Shown here: positions 1 to 8,699 of the stretch, one piece after another
Position numbering within the stretch: the first letter of the stretch is position 1
How the letters are laid out: every line of letters starts with the position of its first letter
Source: Moraxellaceae bacterium
Lineage (GTDB): Bacteria > Pseudomonadota > Gammaproteobacteria > Pseudomonadales > Moraxellaceae
DNA length: 64,000 nucleotides
Assembly (NCBI GenBank): GCA_024234595.1
Contig: JACKNZ010000016.1
Location: forward strand, 1 to 64,000
Reading direction: 5' to 3'
The notes under the pieces: model-generated
The model's database searches: none
What the model was told of the DNA's origin: nothing
What the model saw: only the letters and a program-made list of their open reading frames with translations
Made by a program: the position numbers and the translations under genes

Positions 1-1248
1 CAGCTCCAGCTGTTGTGGCTCGAGTTGCTGTTGTAAGGCCAAATACAAATTATCGCTCAGTGAGGCCAATTCACGCTCGGTATTAAAAATATCTTGCTGA
101 CACCGTGCTAACTCACGCTCAATACTCGCCAAAGGACGGCTACTGGCCTGCTGTACCAATGCCGTTTGTTGGTCTAATTCATGGCTAACGGCGGCAAGTT
201 GTGTTTCTAATTGCTGACGGTTAGTGACTAAGGCAAATTGTTGTGCTAACAAGACTTGGCGTTGGCTGGTGCTCTTAAGCTGCTGTAACTGCTGTTGTAA
301 CTGGGCTTTTTGTTGATGCAGCTCGCCGTTACTGCTGAGCAACTTATCTAACTGCTGTTTAAGATGCTGCTGTTGTTGCTGCAAGTGTGCGCTTTGTTGG
401 CTAAAGTAATCTTGCCATTGCATGAGTTGCTGATTGATAATGGGTCTAAAATACAATAACTTGCCGCGTAACTCTAAACGGCTTTGTTGTTTTTGCGCTA
501 GCTGTGCAATTTCGGCTTGTTGTTTAAGGGCGGCTTGATATTGCTCGCGCTCCTGATTAACGTCGGCAAAGGCATTGTCCCACTCTTTTTTAAAATCAAT
601 ATTGGCATCGGGCAGGTCACGCTTAAAAATACTGAGTAAATAGGTTTTTACTTCGTGTGAGCGTAATTTGTCTAGGCGTAAGGTACGGGTTAGCACACGC
701 TGAAAGGCATCCACTTGGCTACTATGCTCTAACTTAAACACCGCAAAATCGGGTTCATTGGCAAAGCGTTTTTTGCCTCTGCCATACAACACATTACTAA
801 AATCGTTACTATTATACGAATACACCACCCGTTGATGCTGTAATAACTGATTTTTAAGTTGCGGTTGCGGCACTAGGCTACCATCAGACAAGCGATATTC
901 TTCTATATTAAGCTGACCTTGATAGGCAAAGTATTCATAGTCATGACTGACACCTTTGCCCACACAGCCTAAAACCACCGTGCCTGAGTCGGGCAAAAAC
1001 ACTTCTAACAAAATATAAGCACTGTTGTGTGGAAAGTAAAAACGTCTGCTTTTATCTGCGTCATTTGCGCCAAAATCCATACGCCGTTTGTCAATGATTA
1101 ACAGATACTGCAAGGCATTGATTAAACTGGTTTTGCCTGTATTATTGGGCGCAACCAAGGATACCGAGGCATCTAACGGTAGTTCCGCTCGTTGGTAGCC
1201 TGCACTGTTTAATAACACCAAACGCTGAAAACCATAACTCATGCTCAT
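1..1248 (-). CDS. jetC: JetC/MksB-like SMC-family ATPase (partial, runs off left edge)
   Basis: The minus strand is open from ATG at 1248 to base 1, giving 416 codons of a longer protein. The start reads MSMSYGFQRLVLLNSAGYQR and is followed by a P-loop, APNNTGKTSLINAL, at about residues 33-46. This is the N-terminal ATPase head of condensin-type SMC proteins. From about residue 200 the sequence is Gln/Leu/Lys/Glu-rich and looks like a long antiparallel coiled coil. The start overlaps the stop of the preceding jetB gene (ATGA), so translation is probably coupled. In Wadjet (JetABCD) and MksFEB systems this subunit is the motor that extrudes DNA loops; Wadjet cleaves small circular plasmids. 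The second ATPase half, and any jetD nuclease gene that would separate Wadjet from plain Mks, lie outside the window. Confidence 0.8.
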   Translation of the reverse strand, partial: MSMSYGFQRLVLLNSAGYQRAELPLDASVSLVAPNNTGKTSLINALQYLLIIDKRRMDFGANDADKSRRFYFPHNSAYILLEVFLPDSGTVVLGCVGKGVSHDYEYFAYQGQLNIEEYRLSDGSLVPQPQLKNQLLQHQRVVYSYNSNDFSNVLYGRGKKRFANEPDFAVFKLEHSSQVDAFQRVLTRTLRLDKLRSHEVKTYLLSIFKRDLPDANIDFKKEWDNAFADVNQEREQYQAALKQQAEIAQLAQKQQSRLELRGKLLYFRPIINQQLMQWQDYFSQQSAHLQQQQQHLKQQLDKLLSSNGELHQQKAQLQQQLQQLKSTSQRQVLLAQQFALVTNRQQLETQLAAVSHELDQQTALVQQASSRPLASIERELARCQQDIFNTERELASLSDNLYLALQQQLEPQQLEL

Positions 1249-1820
1249 TGTGGGTCTTCCTCTTGCTCGGTGTCGATGGCGTCTTGTTCTATGGTGTGAT
1301 GTTGCGCTAATTCTTCAAAATGGTCTAAATAACGAACAGCCGCAGGCAGCAAACGCCACGCACTATCTTGGCTTTGGGCAAAACCATAACGCACCGCGCT
1401 ATCATACACTTGCGTCATAGCGTCGATATCTAAACCTTCTGCCAATAACAGTTCTTTGTGTTTATCAAACATGGCTTGCAACAAGACCTTATCAATTAAC
1501 CAATCACTAAACCGTGCTAAAGACTGTTGGTTATCGGCCTGATAATCAAATAACACCATTAACACCAACGCGAGATTGCGGGTGGTTTTTGAGACATTAC
1601 TATTGCTGTCTTCGGTATGAAACCACGCAAAACCACGGCCATCAATGCGCAAACGATAGCCTAACTGCTCAAATACGGTTTGATATTGCGCTTGCTGTTG
1701 TTCTAAAGCTGCCCACAATTCGGGTTCGCTTAAACGGTTAAGATGTTTACCACTATTAAAAAACTGAAACAGCTCACGCAGTTTGTCGAGTTTGGCTAAT
1801 TGAATCGTTAATGCGCTCAA
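1245..1820 (-). CDS. jetB: JetB/MksE-like condensin accessory subunit
   Basis: This 191-residue protein has no membrane segment or signal peptide. Its size and winged-helix-like composition suit the small MukE/MksE/JetB (DUF4194-type) subunit that binds the kleisin. The C-terminus is very acidic (DTEQEEDPQ). It lies between the kleisin-like jetA and the SMC ATPase, overlapping each by four bases (ATGA junctions), as in canonical jetABC or mksFEB operons. Identification rests more on gene order and size than on a signature motif. It could equally belong to an Mks chromosome-maintenance condensin. Confidence 0.7.
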   Translation of the reverse strand: MSALTIQLAKLDKLRELFQFFNSGKHLNRLSEPELWAALEQQQAQYQTVFEQLGYRLRIDGRGFAWFHTEDSNSNVSKTTRNLALVLMVLFDYQADNQQSLARFSDWLIDKVLLQAMFDKHKELLLAEGLDIDAMTQVYDSAVRYGFAQSQDSAWRLLPAAVRYLDHFEELAQHHTIEQDAIDTEQEEDPQ

Positions 1821-3070
1821 GGTGTCACGGCTCCTTGTGGATAATGATAAATGTTGATGTTCTTTAACTCACAATTGATGGCTTGTTCGGCGTGTATCAG
1901 TTGCCAAGCACTGCTGTCGTTTTGTGTGAGGCGGTGATATAAACGTAATAAAGTGGCATCGCTGACATGCGAATAATGAGCTTTTAGCCATTGCAAGATG
2001 TCGGTTACAGGCAGTTGCGCTGCAAGCTGTTGCATCACCGCCTCATCATCGACCAAGTCGAGTTCGGCTGCGCTAACGGCAGCTGTTGGCTCTGGAAAAG
2101 CCATACTTACAGGCTGATAGTGTTGTGCTTCGGCCATAATCGTTAAAACTTCGTCACCAACCGTGACACGCCGTGGTGAATCACGTTGCCACAAAGGTAA
2201 GTTAGCATTTCTGAAAGTCAGATTTAAGCCGCGTTTGCGAACTTGTCCGAGTAACAAACTAATACTGGCACTTAACTGATTATGTTGTCGCACTTCTTCA
2301 CGCAGGGGTAACAAGGTATCGCTACAGTGTTTAAGCACTTCTCGCCCCAACTGGCGTAAGGCTTTGGCGGCAAAAGCCACTTGGCGAATGTGTTGCCGTT
2401 GGGTATATAACGAGCCTTGAGTCGTAAGAATATCTACCGCATGGTCTAAGGCGTGTTCGGCATTTTCTAAATAACGATAAAAGGTACCTGCCGCACCTGT
2501 ATCCATCATTTGTGCCATCGGTTCAACATATTGGTCATAGGCTTGCAACACTTGCCGATAACGATGACTGGCTGATAATTGGCTGTCAGTTGCTTTGGCT
2601 TTTTCAGCAAGCTCTAAAATGGCATGGCGGTCTTGCTCAAGTTGTTGGCTAATTTGTCTAAATAATTCGGCTAGATTCATCGCAGCATGGCGCATCATGT
2701 CCATATGATTAAGATGCACGCCTTCGTTAAGCGCGTCTGTCGCTTCTCTAATGGCATTAACACGCGCTTGCAATACTGCCGATAAGCCTAACTCATGCTC
2801 TTTAGTGAGACCACGCACAAAATTCAAGACATGACTGTTGATTTGCAGGCTGTCACCACGGGCAACGGTTTCTAACAGGCCACTATTGACTAATTTGCGT
2901 AGTATGTCTTCGCACTCTATGACGCTTAATTGCGGCTGACGTTTGGCAATGATGGCTAAGACATAAGCAGGTTCAAGATATAATTGCTCGCGTGACTTTT
3001 GTACTAAGCTCTCTATCACGTCCCAATGCGTGCCTAAGGCCAATACCAAACTACGGGGGGAGATTGTCAT
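1817..3070 (-). CDS. jetA: JetA/MksF-like kleisin subunit
   Basis: This 417-residue protein begins with a winged-helix-like segment (about 20-100), followed by long helices (100-290) and a C-terminal small domain. That is the layout of MukF/MksF/JetA kleisins (DUF5716-type). It is the first gene of the operon and overlaps jetB by four bases. The product should bridge the SMC heads and bind two JetB subunits. In Wadjet this assembly senses and cuts small circular DNA with JetD. Downstream of this operon's promoter side lie two hipBA modules on the same strand, which suits a defence island. Confidence 0.7.
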   Translation of the reverse strand: MTISPRSLVLALGTHWDVIESLVQKSREQLYLEPAYVLAIIAKRQPQLSVIECEDILRKLVNSGLLETVARGDSLQINSHVLNFVRGLTKEHELGLSAVLQARVNAIREATDALNEGVHLNHMDMMRHAAMNLAELFRQISQQLEQDRHAILELAEKAKATDSQLSASHRYRQVLQAYDQYVEPMAQMMDTGAAGTFYRYLENAEHALDHAVDILTTQGSLYTQRQHIRQVAFAAKALRQLGREVLKHCSDTLLPLREEVRQHNQLSASISLLLGQVRKRGLNLTFRNANLPLWQRDSPRRVTVGDEVLTIMAEAQHYQPVSMAFPEPTAAVSAAELDLVDDEAVMQQLAAQLPVTDILQWLKAHYSHVSDATLLRLYHRLTQNDSSAWQLIHAEQAINCELKNINIYHYPQGAVTP

Positions 3071-3107
3071 ACAAATCCTAAAAACTCTTATTCACTCAAA
3101 ACCATCA

Positions 3108-4289
3108 TCACAGCTGATGAACTGCATTTTTTATCCGTATCATCAAATCATCATCACGATAACGAATATCTTCTACCAAACGCTGACAAACAACCTCAAA
3201 GGCGGCATCTATACGCTGCAACACATTTTGTGCCACTTCTCGCTCTAGCCCTAAACGTAGTCCATATTCGATTAACGCTTGATGCGTGGGGAACTTTTTA
3301 TGTTTATTTAACTTTAACGCGAGCTGGCCATCAAGCTGAGGATAAATATTGGTGCATACCACATCATAAATGGGGGCTAAACAACGCACCTCGGCAGGAT
3401 TTTCATATAACAATCCAAAATTTTTAAGATGCGCGTCACCATCACCCAACTTACACGACAACGCCACTCGTTCAAATAAACGCTGTAATTCTATAGCACT
3501 GTTTTCGGCAGTAAACACGCTGACGGCTTTGGCAATCATATCATAACTGCCTTGATATTTTTGGGCGGTACTTCTACCTGTTAATACCGCCATATCTTCA
3601 AAACCGAGGGCTGTGCCATCGGCTTTACGGTCAAATCGAGACATCACCAATAATAAGCCATCTTCAGACAACCAAAAATTAGGCACATTAAAGCCTGCTT
3701 CTTTGGCGACACTCAAACATAAATACTCATTACGCGCGATGCCAAGATAATCTGCTCCCTCTGCTTTAACAATCACTGTTTCTAAGGGTAAAGAGCTGTG
3801 CGTTTGCGGTAACAACGGCACTAAGGCTTTAGGTTGTATGCCCGAAATGCCCGATGTAAGGGCATATTTATCAATCAAATAATCAAATAAACCCGCAGAA
3901 GACGTTCTTAAGAGTGTGTCTAAGCTTTCACCTGTAGCTTTGGCGGCAATTTTACCCTGCAAGGCATAACTTAATCGTCCAATCTGATGCGAGCCTGCTA
4001 AATACAGTAAAAACATATCGCTGGGTGCGCCCAATCTTTTTAGCCGTTCTTCGATGATATAACGCAAATATCCCTCGGGGCGATTCATGGCAAACACCCC
4101 CATCAACTCGCCACTGTAATAACTTTGTTGCCTAATAGGCAGTACCAATGACACTGCCCTGTCTGCTGCAGCAGACTGATGATAGTTAAAGACAAAATGT
4201 GATTCTTTGGCCAAAACGCCAGCCTGACCTTGTGGGGTTATAATGTCTAAACGACGAATTTGATTAAATAAGTCCAATAGCTCAGTCAT
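3108..4289 (-). CDS. hipA: HipA-family Ser/Thr kinase toxin 1
   Basis: HipA-type kinase of about 393 residues. HipA toxins phosphorylate targets such as GltX and cause dormancy. The family signature is visible: a Gly-rich N-terminal subdomain, the serine-loop region ISGIQPKAL, the substrate segment VMSRFDRKADG, the catalytic loop GDGDAHLKNFGLLYE and a metal-binding IYDVV. A TTG at 4304 would overlap hipB, but ATG at 4289 (MTELLDLFNQI), five bases after the hipB stop, is the more natural start. It pairs with the HTH protein just upstream. It differs clearly from the second HipA at 4626-5858, so the two are not a recent duplication. Confidence 0.88.
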   Translation of the reverse strand: MTELLDLFNQIRRLDIITPQGQAGVLAKESHFVFNYHQSAAADRAVSLVLPIRQQSYYSGELMGVFAMNRPEGYLRYIIEERLKRLGAPSDMFLLYLAGSHQIGRLSYALQGKIAAKATGESLDTLLRTSSAGLFDYLIDKYALTSGISGIQPKALVPLLPQTHSSLPLETVIVKAEGADYLGIARNEYLCLSVAKEAGFNVPNFWLSEDGLLLVMSRFDRKADGTALGFEDMAVLTGRSTAQKYQGSYDMIAKAVSVFTAENSAIELQRLFERVALSCKLGDGDAHLKNFGLLYENPAEVRCLAPIYDVVCTNIYPQLDGQLALKLNKHKKFPTHQALIEYGLRLGLEREVAQNVLQRIDAAFEVVCQRLVEDIRYRDDDLMIRIKNAVHQL

Positions 4290-4293
4290 GGCA

Positions 4294-4569
4294 TTAGTCT
4301 TCAAAAGGAAAAATATCGGCTAACTCTTCGAACACGACCGTTTTTTGAGGACGCAATACCAATTCATACCCCATAGCATTAGCCATGCGTGTAAATTCAA
4401 ACAAGCCCACCGAATGACCCGTTTCGGCATTGGTGATAGTACGCCGTGATAACAAGGAACGCTCAGCTAAGGCTTGCTGGCTAAGTTTTAATTGACGGCG
4501 AATGGCTTTTAATTCTACCGCTAATTGCTCAACATTATTGATGGGAGTAATGGGCATAATTCTGCTCAT
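4294..4569 (-). CDS. hipB: HipB-like XRE-family antitoxin 1
   Basis: A 91-residue HTH protein. Residues about 14-65 form an XRE fold (AIRRQLKLSQQALAERS ... TITNAETG). HipB antitoxins bind HipA and repress their own operon. The stop lies five bases before the likely hipA start, so the two are cotranscribed. The C-terminal tail ends in FEELADIFPFED, a hydrophobic-acidic tail that could engage HipA. Confidence 0.85.
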   Translation of the reverse strand: MSRIMPITPINNVEQLAVELKAIRRQLKLSQQALAERSLLSRRTITNAETGHSVGLFEFTRMANAMGYELVLRPQKTVVFEELADIFPFED

Positions 4570-4625
4570 ATTTAGTTTATTTAATTACTTTGAGCATGAT
4601 AACGCGCATTTTTTCGGATGGATAG

Positions 4626-5858
4626 TTATTTCTTTAAGACATTATCAAGTGCTTTAGTTATCATTTGTCTATGACTATCACTCACACCTAACTCTTTAGA
4701 AATCTGAGGCCAAGTGGCTAATACGGTTTTAATGTTATCAATCATCGCTTGCAGGTCTGACCATTGTGTAATACCTGCATGTTGAGCCAAACGCATTATC
4801 GCTTTTTGAGGTGGATTTTTGCCGTAACCTGCAAATGCTGTCATATGCTCGCCATAACTATTGGGACTAAAGGTGACGTCAAACATCGGACTAATGTGCC
4901 ATTGTCCATCATCGTGTTGTAAAAATGCCCAATTTTTACTATGGTCGTCCATATTAAGTGCGTAAAAATTAAATAAAGCGCGTAGTAACTGTTGTTTGGC
5001 AGCAGCCATAGATTGGCACAATTTGGCAGTAACTTTGATTAAGTCCTCATAATCTAAAGAAGGCTCTCTAAAATTAGCATCAAGCAGTCCTGCAGCACTA
5101 TGCATGTGCCAACGCCCTATGTCACTTGGGGCATCAAAACGCTTAAGCATTAACCATGCTTGTTGTTTATGTTGATACAATCGCCATTCAGGTACGCTAA
5201 TCCCGACTTGTGCGGCCATTGTTAAATATGCAGCTTCACAACGACCTTCATCATGACCCAAGGCTAAATTATTTGAGGTAAATTTTACTAACCACGGCTG
5301 ATAACCTTGTTGTGGCTGACTTATCATATGTTGATTATCTGGATTAAGATAAATCAAGGCTTTTGGTCTGGCACCGCCTGAACTAGCGACATTCACTAAT
5401 CGTGCTAACACTTGCTCGCTATGACCCTCAAAAATGGCTTGTGCTTGTTGACCTAATTGAAATAAGTCTAATAACTCTTTGTCTGCAATGTCATAATTTG
5501 GACGATAACGCAATGCACCTACGCCTTTTTCGCCTACTAAAGCCAAACGCTGCATCAGACCAATGTGTTGTGGCACATAACCTTGTTGACGCAACCATCT
5601 ATCCATTAACAAACGTCCCCAGCCATCGGGTAATGAGTCAGCAAATACGCCATGTAAAGCCTGTGCTTTATCTAGACTAGGCTGTAATTCACTCAAAAAT
5701 TTTAAGCGAAAAGGTGACAAACTATGACCATACTCAAGGTAGTGTTGATCGTATTGAAAATAAACGTGTTGATTAGCTTGTGCTAAACGACCAACTTTGC
5801 ATTCTTGCCCGACACTATTAACCCTAAAAACCTCTATTTGAGCAATATCTAAGGTCAT
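4626..5858 (-). CDS. hipA: HipA-family Ser/Thr kinase toxin 2
   Basis: A 410-residue HipA of the COG3550 type. Visible motifs are SSGGARPKALIYL (the Ser/Gly loop), WLVKFTSNN (the Lys of the ATP site), LMLKRFD, the catalytic loop NMDDHSKNWAFL and the metal site MFDVTFSPN. It follows its HTH partner with a one-base gap. Sequence and subdomain spacing differ from the neighbouring HipA, so two independent modules stand in tandem. The kinase motifs look complete. Confidence 0.9.
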   Translation of the reverse strand: MTLDIAQIEVFRVNSVGQECKVGRLAQANQHVYFQYDQHYLEYGHSLSPFRLKFLSELQPSLDKAQALHGVFADSLPDGWGRLLMDRWLRQQGYVPQHIGLMQRLALVGEKGVGALRYRPNYDIADKELLDLFQLGQQAQAIFEGHSEQVLARLVNVASSGGARPKALIYLNPDNQHMISQPQQGYQPWLVKFTSNNLALGHDEGRCEAAYLTMAAQVGISVPEWRLYQHKQQAWLMLKRFDAPSDIGRWHMHSAAGLLDANFREPSLDYEDLIKVTAKLCQSMAAAKQQLLRALFNFYALNMDDHSKNWAFLQHDDGQWHISPMFDVTFSPNSYGEHMTAFAGYGKNPPQKAIMRLAQHAGITQWSDLQAMIDNIKTVLATWPQISKELGVSDSHRQMITKALDNVLKK

Positions 5859-5859
5859 G

Positions 5860-6147
5860 TCAACCTCTCATACTTAAAACATCTTCAATAGTTTTTGGGA
5901 TGAGCTGTTTGGTTTTGCTAAGCTCTAACAGAGGCTCTAAGGCATCAAGCATTTGCCACAACAGCAAAAATTGCCTCAATGAGATTTGACCTGTGCTTTC
6001 AAAATGCTTAATGGTTGCCGCAGGCACTCCACTACGCTCAGCTAAGGTTTGGCGCGACCATTTTTTTTGTTTACGGCGACATTTTACCGCTTCGGCTAGT
6101 GCTAATTGTACATCATAAGCACTATGCAAACTTATAAGACCATCCAT
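5860..6147 (-). CDS. hipB: HipB-like XRE-family antitoxin 2
   Basis: A 95-residue protein with an HTH at about residues 20-70 (KCRRKQKKWSRQTLAERSG ... IKHFESTG), typical of antitoxins paired with COG3550 HipA kinases. It stands directly upstream of hipA2. The upstream region at about 6150-6250 is very AT-rich, with overlapping inverted motifs around AACCAGTTATC and ATAATATATTATC that could serve as the autoregulatory operator. Confidence 0.83.
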   Translation of the reverse strand: MDGLISLHSAYDVQLALAEAVKCRRKQKKWSRQTLAERSGVPAATIKHFESTGQISLRQFLLLWQMLDALEPLLELSKTKQLIPKTIEDVLSMRG

Positions 6148-6302
6148 AACAAGATAACCAGTTATCTATTTTTGCTAATTCTAACATATTATGGATAATA
6201 TATTATCAAAATATATAGTTTTGTATTATCAATAACAAAAATACACATTCGTGATGCAATTAAGGTGTTCTAAAAATTTTCCTGAGCTTCTATTGTTAAC
6301 TG

Positions 6303-6870
6303 TCATTCTTTTTTTGTTAAACGATATTTTTGCTTTGGGCTTTGAGGTCGGTCGGGCAAGGTCATTTCTATAGCCCCTAATGATAGAGCTCGTTGCAAAT
6401 AATGTAATCTAAAATGCTTTTCATCTTTTAAATTCATAGCTTGCATAATTTCTTGACGTGTCATTTCGCCATTAATCACATCAAGCATGGCTAAAACTTC
6501 GGGGGTAGCTTCGGGGGTAGCTTCGGGGGTAGCTAGCATGGATGTATGATTTATTTGCTTTACATATGCCGATGCATAATAAAAAACTGTCCAAATTCCA
6601 TCTGTTTCTAACTGCCACTGCACTTGAGGAGCATACTCGGCACTTTTACACGCATTTTGTATTCGCTCAATGCCTCTCCCCCAAGATTCAATTAATCCTG
6701 CTCGAAAAAAAACATTAGCAATATCAGGGTTAAACGGTTTTGATGCGTGCTTGGCCAGTAGTTGAGCCATTGTCCAACTCTGAGGCAAAGAACCCGGATT
6801 CCATATCATCATTTTATCAGGATAAACACTAATTTGAATAGGAATAGCACTAGCATAATCTTTATCACCT
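6303..6870 (-). pseudogene. C-terminal fragment of an AlbA_2/Schlafen-type regulator, broken by an IS
   Basis: The open frame matches the C-terminal half of the AlbA_2 plus ATP-binding (HATPase_c_4) putative regulator family. The recognisable part starts at KDYASAIPIQISVYPDKM, continues through the WNPGSLPQSWT and RAGLIESWGRGIERI motifs, and ends in a winged helix. A 12-bp tandem repeat at about 6499-6535 encodes a TPEATPEATPE linker. The N-terminal half lies beyond the TnpB element at 8121-8572, same strand. Compared with intact relatives, roughly 110 residues between the halves (the segment leading to the ALLNAIVH motif) are missing, so insertion went with deletion. The upstream residues in this frame come from the IS end. 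Confidence 0.8.
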
Positions 6871-8122
6871 TCGCCGTAAAACCTCGTGCCTTTAGGCCGA
6901 GGATATAAGGCGGTGACACGACGGCTTATCAATCCCTTGCGATTTGGCACAAATCAGCAAGGTTGATAAACTGGCAAGTGTCACTCACAGAATAAGGTCT
7001 TGAGAAAGTATTTGTTTAAACGGTGAATGACTCTTAAAATCAACGTATGAAAACCCTTAAATTACGCATAAAAGACAAACATTGCAGGATGCTCAACCAA
7101 CTGGCATCCGAGGTAAACTTTGTTTGGAATTACGTCAATGACTTGTGTTTTAAGCATCTGCAACGGACAGGTAGGTTTTTTTCAGCCTTTGACATTGCCA
7201 AATATACCACAGGGGCATCCAAAGAATTAAATCTACATAGCCAAACCATACAAGCCATTACCGAAGAATTAGTGTTAAGGCGCAAACAATTCAAAAAAGC
7301 CAAATTAAATTGGCGCGTATCGAATCCTAAATCAGCCAAAAAATCACTTGGCTGGATACCCTTCAAAAAAACAGCGATTAAATATCAACATGGCCAAATT
7401 AAATATGGCAATCACTGGTTTAGTTTGTGGGATAGCTATGGGCTATCGAAATATAATGTCAAAACAGGGGCATTTGTACAAGATAGTCGTGGCCGTTGGT
7501 ATGTGTGCTTAGTGGTTGATAATGCTGAAAAAATAGCTTCAAAAGGCACAGAATCTGTTGGCATAGACTTAGGCTTAAAAGACTTTGCCACGCTCTCCAA
7601 TGGTCAAAAAATCGAAGCACAGCGTACTTACAGAAAATACGAACAAAAACTAGGCATAGCTCAACGTGCAAGAAACAAAAAGCGCGTTAAAGCCATTCAT
7701 GCCAAAATTAAACATATCAGAAATAATCACTTACACCAAGAAAGTACAAAATTAGTTAAAAATTACGCCGCGATATTTGTTGGCAATGTGAATGCAAAAA
7801 GTCTAGCCAAAACCAAGCTCGCAAAATCGGTGCTGGATGCAGGCTGGACGCTGTTTAGAACCCTACTCAAGTATAAGTGCGAGAACGCAGGAGTATGGTT
7901 TGAAGAGGTCAACGAAAGCTATACCACCCAAACTTGCTCGTGCTGTGGCTCACGCGACAGTAGTCCGAAAGGTAGAGCAGGACTTGGAATAAGAGAATGG
8001 ACTTGTGTGCAGTGCGGTACACTGCATGACCGCGATATTAACGCCGCCAAGAACATTCTCGCGCTCGGACATGAGCGTCTTGCAGAAGGAATCCCCTTGC
8101 TTTAGCTGGGGGAGGATGTCAA
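6868..8122 (+). mobile_element. TnpB-only IS200/IS605-family element (IS1341-like)
   Basis: The element is placed between the two halves of the broken AlbA_2 gene. Its left end holds an imperfect hairpin (CCTCG-GCC-TTTA-GGC-CGAGG) near 6886-6906. The right end holds CCCC-GCT-AGC-GGGG followed by GAGGATGTCAA. Subterminal hairpins instead of terminal inverted repeats, and no TnpA transposase, fit a TnpB-only relic. Edges are inferred from where gene homology stops and may be off by tens of bases. No target duplication is expected in this family. Confidence 0.65.
7047..8105 (+). CDS. tnpB: TnpB RNA-guided nuclease of the IS605 family
   Basis: This 352-residue protein has an N-terminal helical OrfB domain (MKTLKLRIKDKHCRMLNQL), a RuvC-I motif GIDLGLKDFATL at about 175-186, a zinc finger CSCCG...CVQCG, and the RuvC-III motif DRDINAAKNIL. 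TnpB is a reRNA-guided DNA endonuclease that favours retention of its element. The RuvC-II segment reads FVGNVN, where most TnpB have Glu followed by Asp-Leu. A Glu-rich WFEEVNESYTTQT precedes the zinc finger instead. The short length and this pattern match a TnpB subgroup with a relocated catalytic Glu. It is intact to its stop and overlaps the neighbouring fragment by only a few bases. Confidence 0.9.
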   Translation: MKTLKLRIKDKHCRMLNQLASEVNFVWNYVNDLCFKHLQRTGRFFSAFDIAKYTTGASKELNLHSQTIQAITEELVLRRKQFKKAKLNWRVSNPKSAKKSLGWIPFKKTAIKYQHGQIKYGNHWFSLWDSYGLSKYNVKTGAFVQDSRGRWYVCLVVDNAEKIASKGTESVGIDLGLKDFATLSNGQKIEAQRTYRKYEQKLGIAQRARNKKRVKAIHAKIKHIRNNHLHQESTKLVKNYAAIFVGNVNAKSLAKTKLAKSVLDAGWTLFRTLLKYKCENAGVWFEEVNESYTTQTCSCCGSRDSSPKGRAGLGIREWTCVQCGTLHDRDINAAKNILALGHERLAEGIPLL

Positions 8123-8140
8123 AGCACGTTGTTTAAATAG
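7960..8140 (+). ncRNA. Putative reRNA (omegaRNA) at the TnpB 3' end
   Basis: In this family the guide RNA is processed from the 3' part of the tnpB transcript and reads through the element's right end. Here the right end forms CCCC-GCT-AGC-GGGG and stops at GAGGATGTCAA. The first flanking bases (from about 8123, AGCACGTTGTTTAAATAG) would then be the guide and lie in the interrupted AlbA_2 gene. This is placement by analogy; the 5' boundary is a guess. Confidence 0.35.
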
Positions 8141-8572
8141 CTGTATTGTTGTGGTATTTAGTTGATTAACGGTTAAACGTGGTACGGGCACGCCATCCCA
8201 ATGTAAACCTTGTTTTTGCAATAAAAATCGGTCTAGTGCTGCACCTTTTAATTCTTGCTTAGTGCTACCAGTGCGGTAGTGGTATTCACCTTTATAACTG
8301 ACAGGATACGGATAAGGCTCTACCACAACTTCAATAAAACAAAGATTGTGACTACGTTTCAAATTAACATCAACTACAATACCTAGGGTATCCCTAACTT
8401 TATTTGGTATATCTTCTAACAAACGCTCAGCATTTTCTAAACCAACGACATTACCATCATCCGCAATACCTAATAACAAACGCCCGCCTTCGGCATTAGC
8501 AAAACCTGCTATCCATTTTAAATAGTCGTCTCGCCAATTACGTTTAAACTCAGTATGTTGTGACTCTATCAT
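8121..8572 (-). pseudogene. N-terminal fragment of the AlbA_2/Schlafen-type regulator
   Basis: The fragment opens with MIESQHTEFKRNWRDDYLKW and carries the AlbA_2 core: FANAEGGRLLLGIADDGNVVG, the LLEDIPNKVRDTLG segment and the YHYRTGSTKQEL motif. It breaks off after FKQRAL, where the frame enters the IS right end and stops in TSSPS. Together with 6303-6870 it was once a single gene of about 480 codons. The intact protein would be a putative DNA/nucleotide-binding regulator. The present fragment lacks the ATP-binding half and is probably inactive. Confidence 0.8.
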
Positions 8573-8661
8573 TGATCAGCATCCTAGTAGATTTAGTGAT
8601 TGTGATGATATCTATATAATCTTACTCCATTTTTCTTCCATAACATGAGTATTGGATTAAA

Positions 8662-8678
8662 TGTAGCAAGTTGCTACA
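8662..8678. repeat. 17-bp palindrome, candidate parS-like site (copy 1)
   Basis: TGTAGCAA-G-TTGCTACA is a perfect palindrome with a single central base. The same palindrome recurs, extended to 21 bp, at 20534-20554 and 24265-24285, the last directly after parB. It lies in the short gap between the AlbA_2 fragment and the YgjP-like gene with no T-run on either side, so it is unlikely to be a terminator here. Confidence 0.5.
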
Positions 8679-8699
8679 CCACATTATGTTTACCTAATT

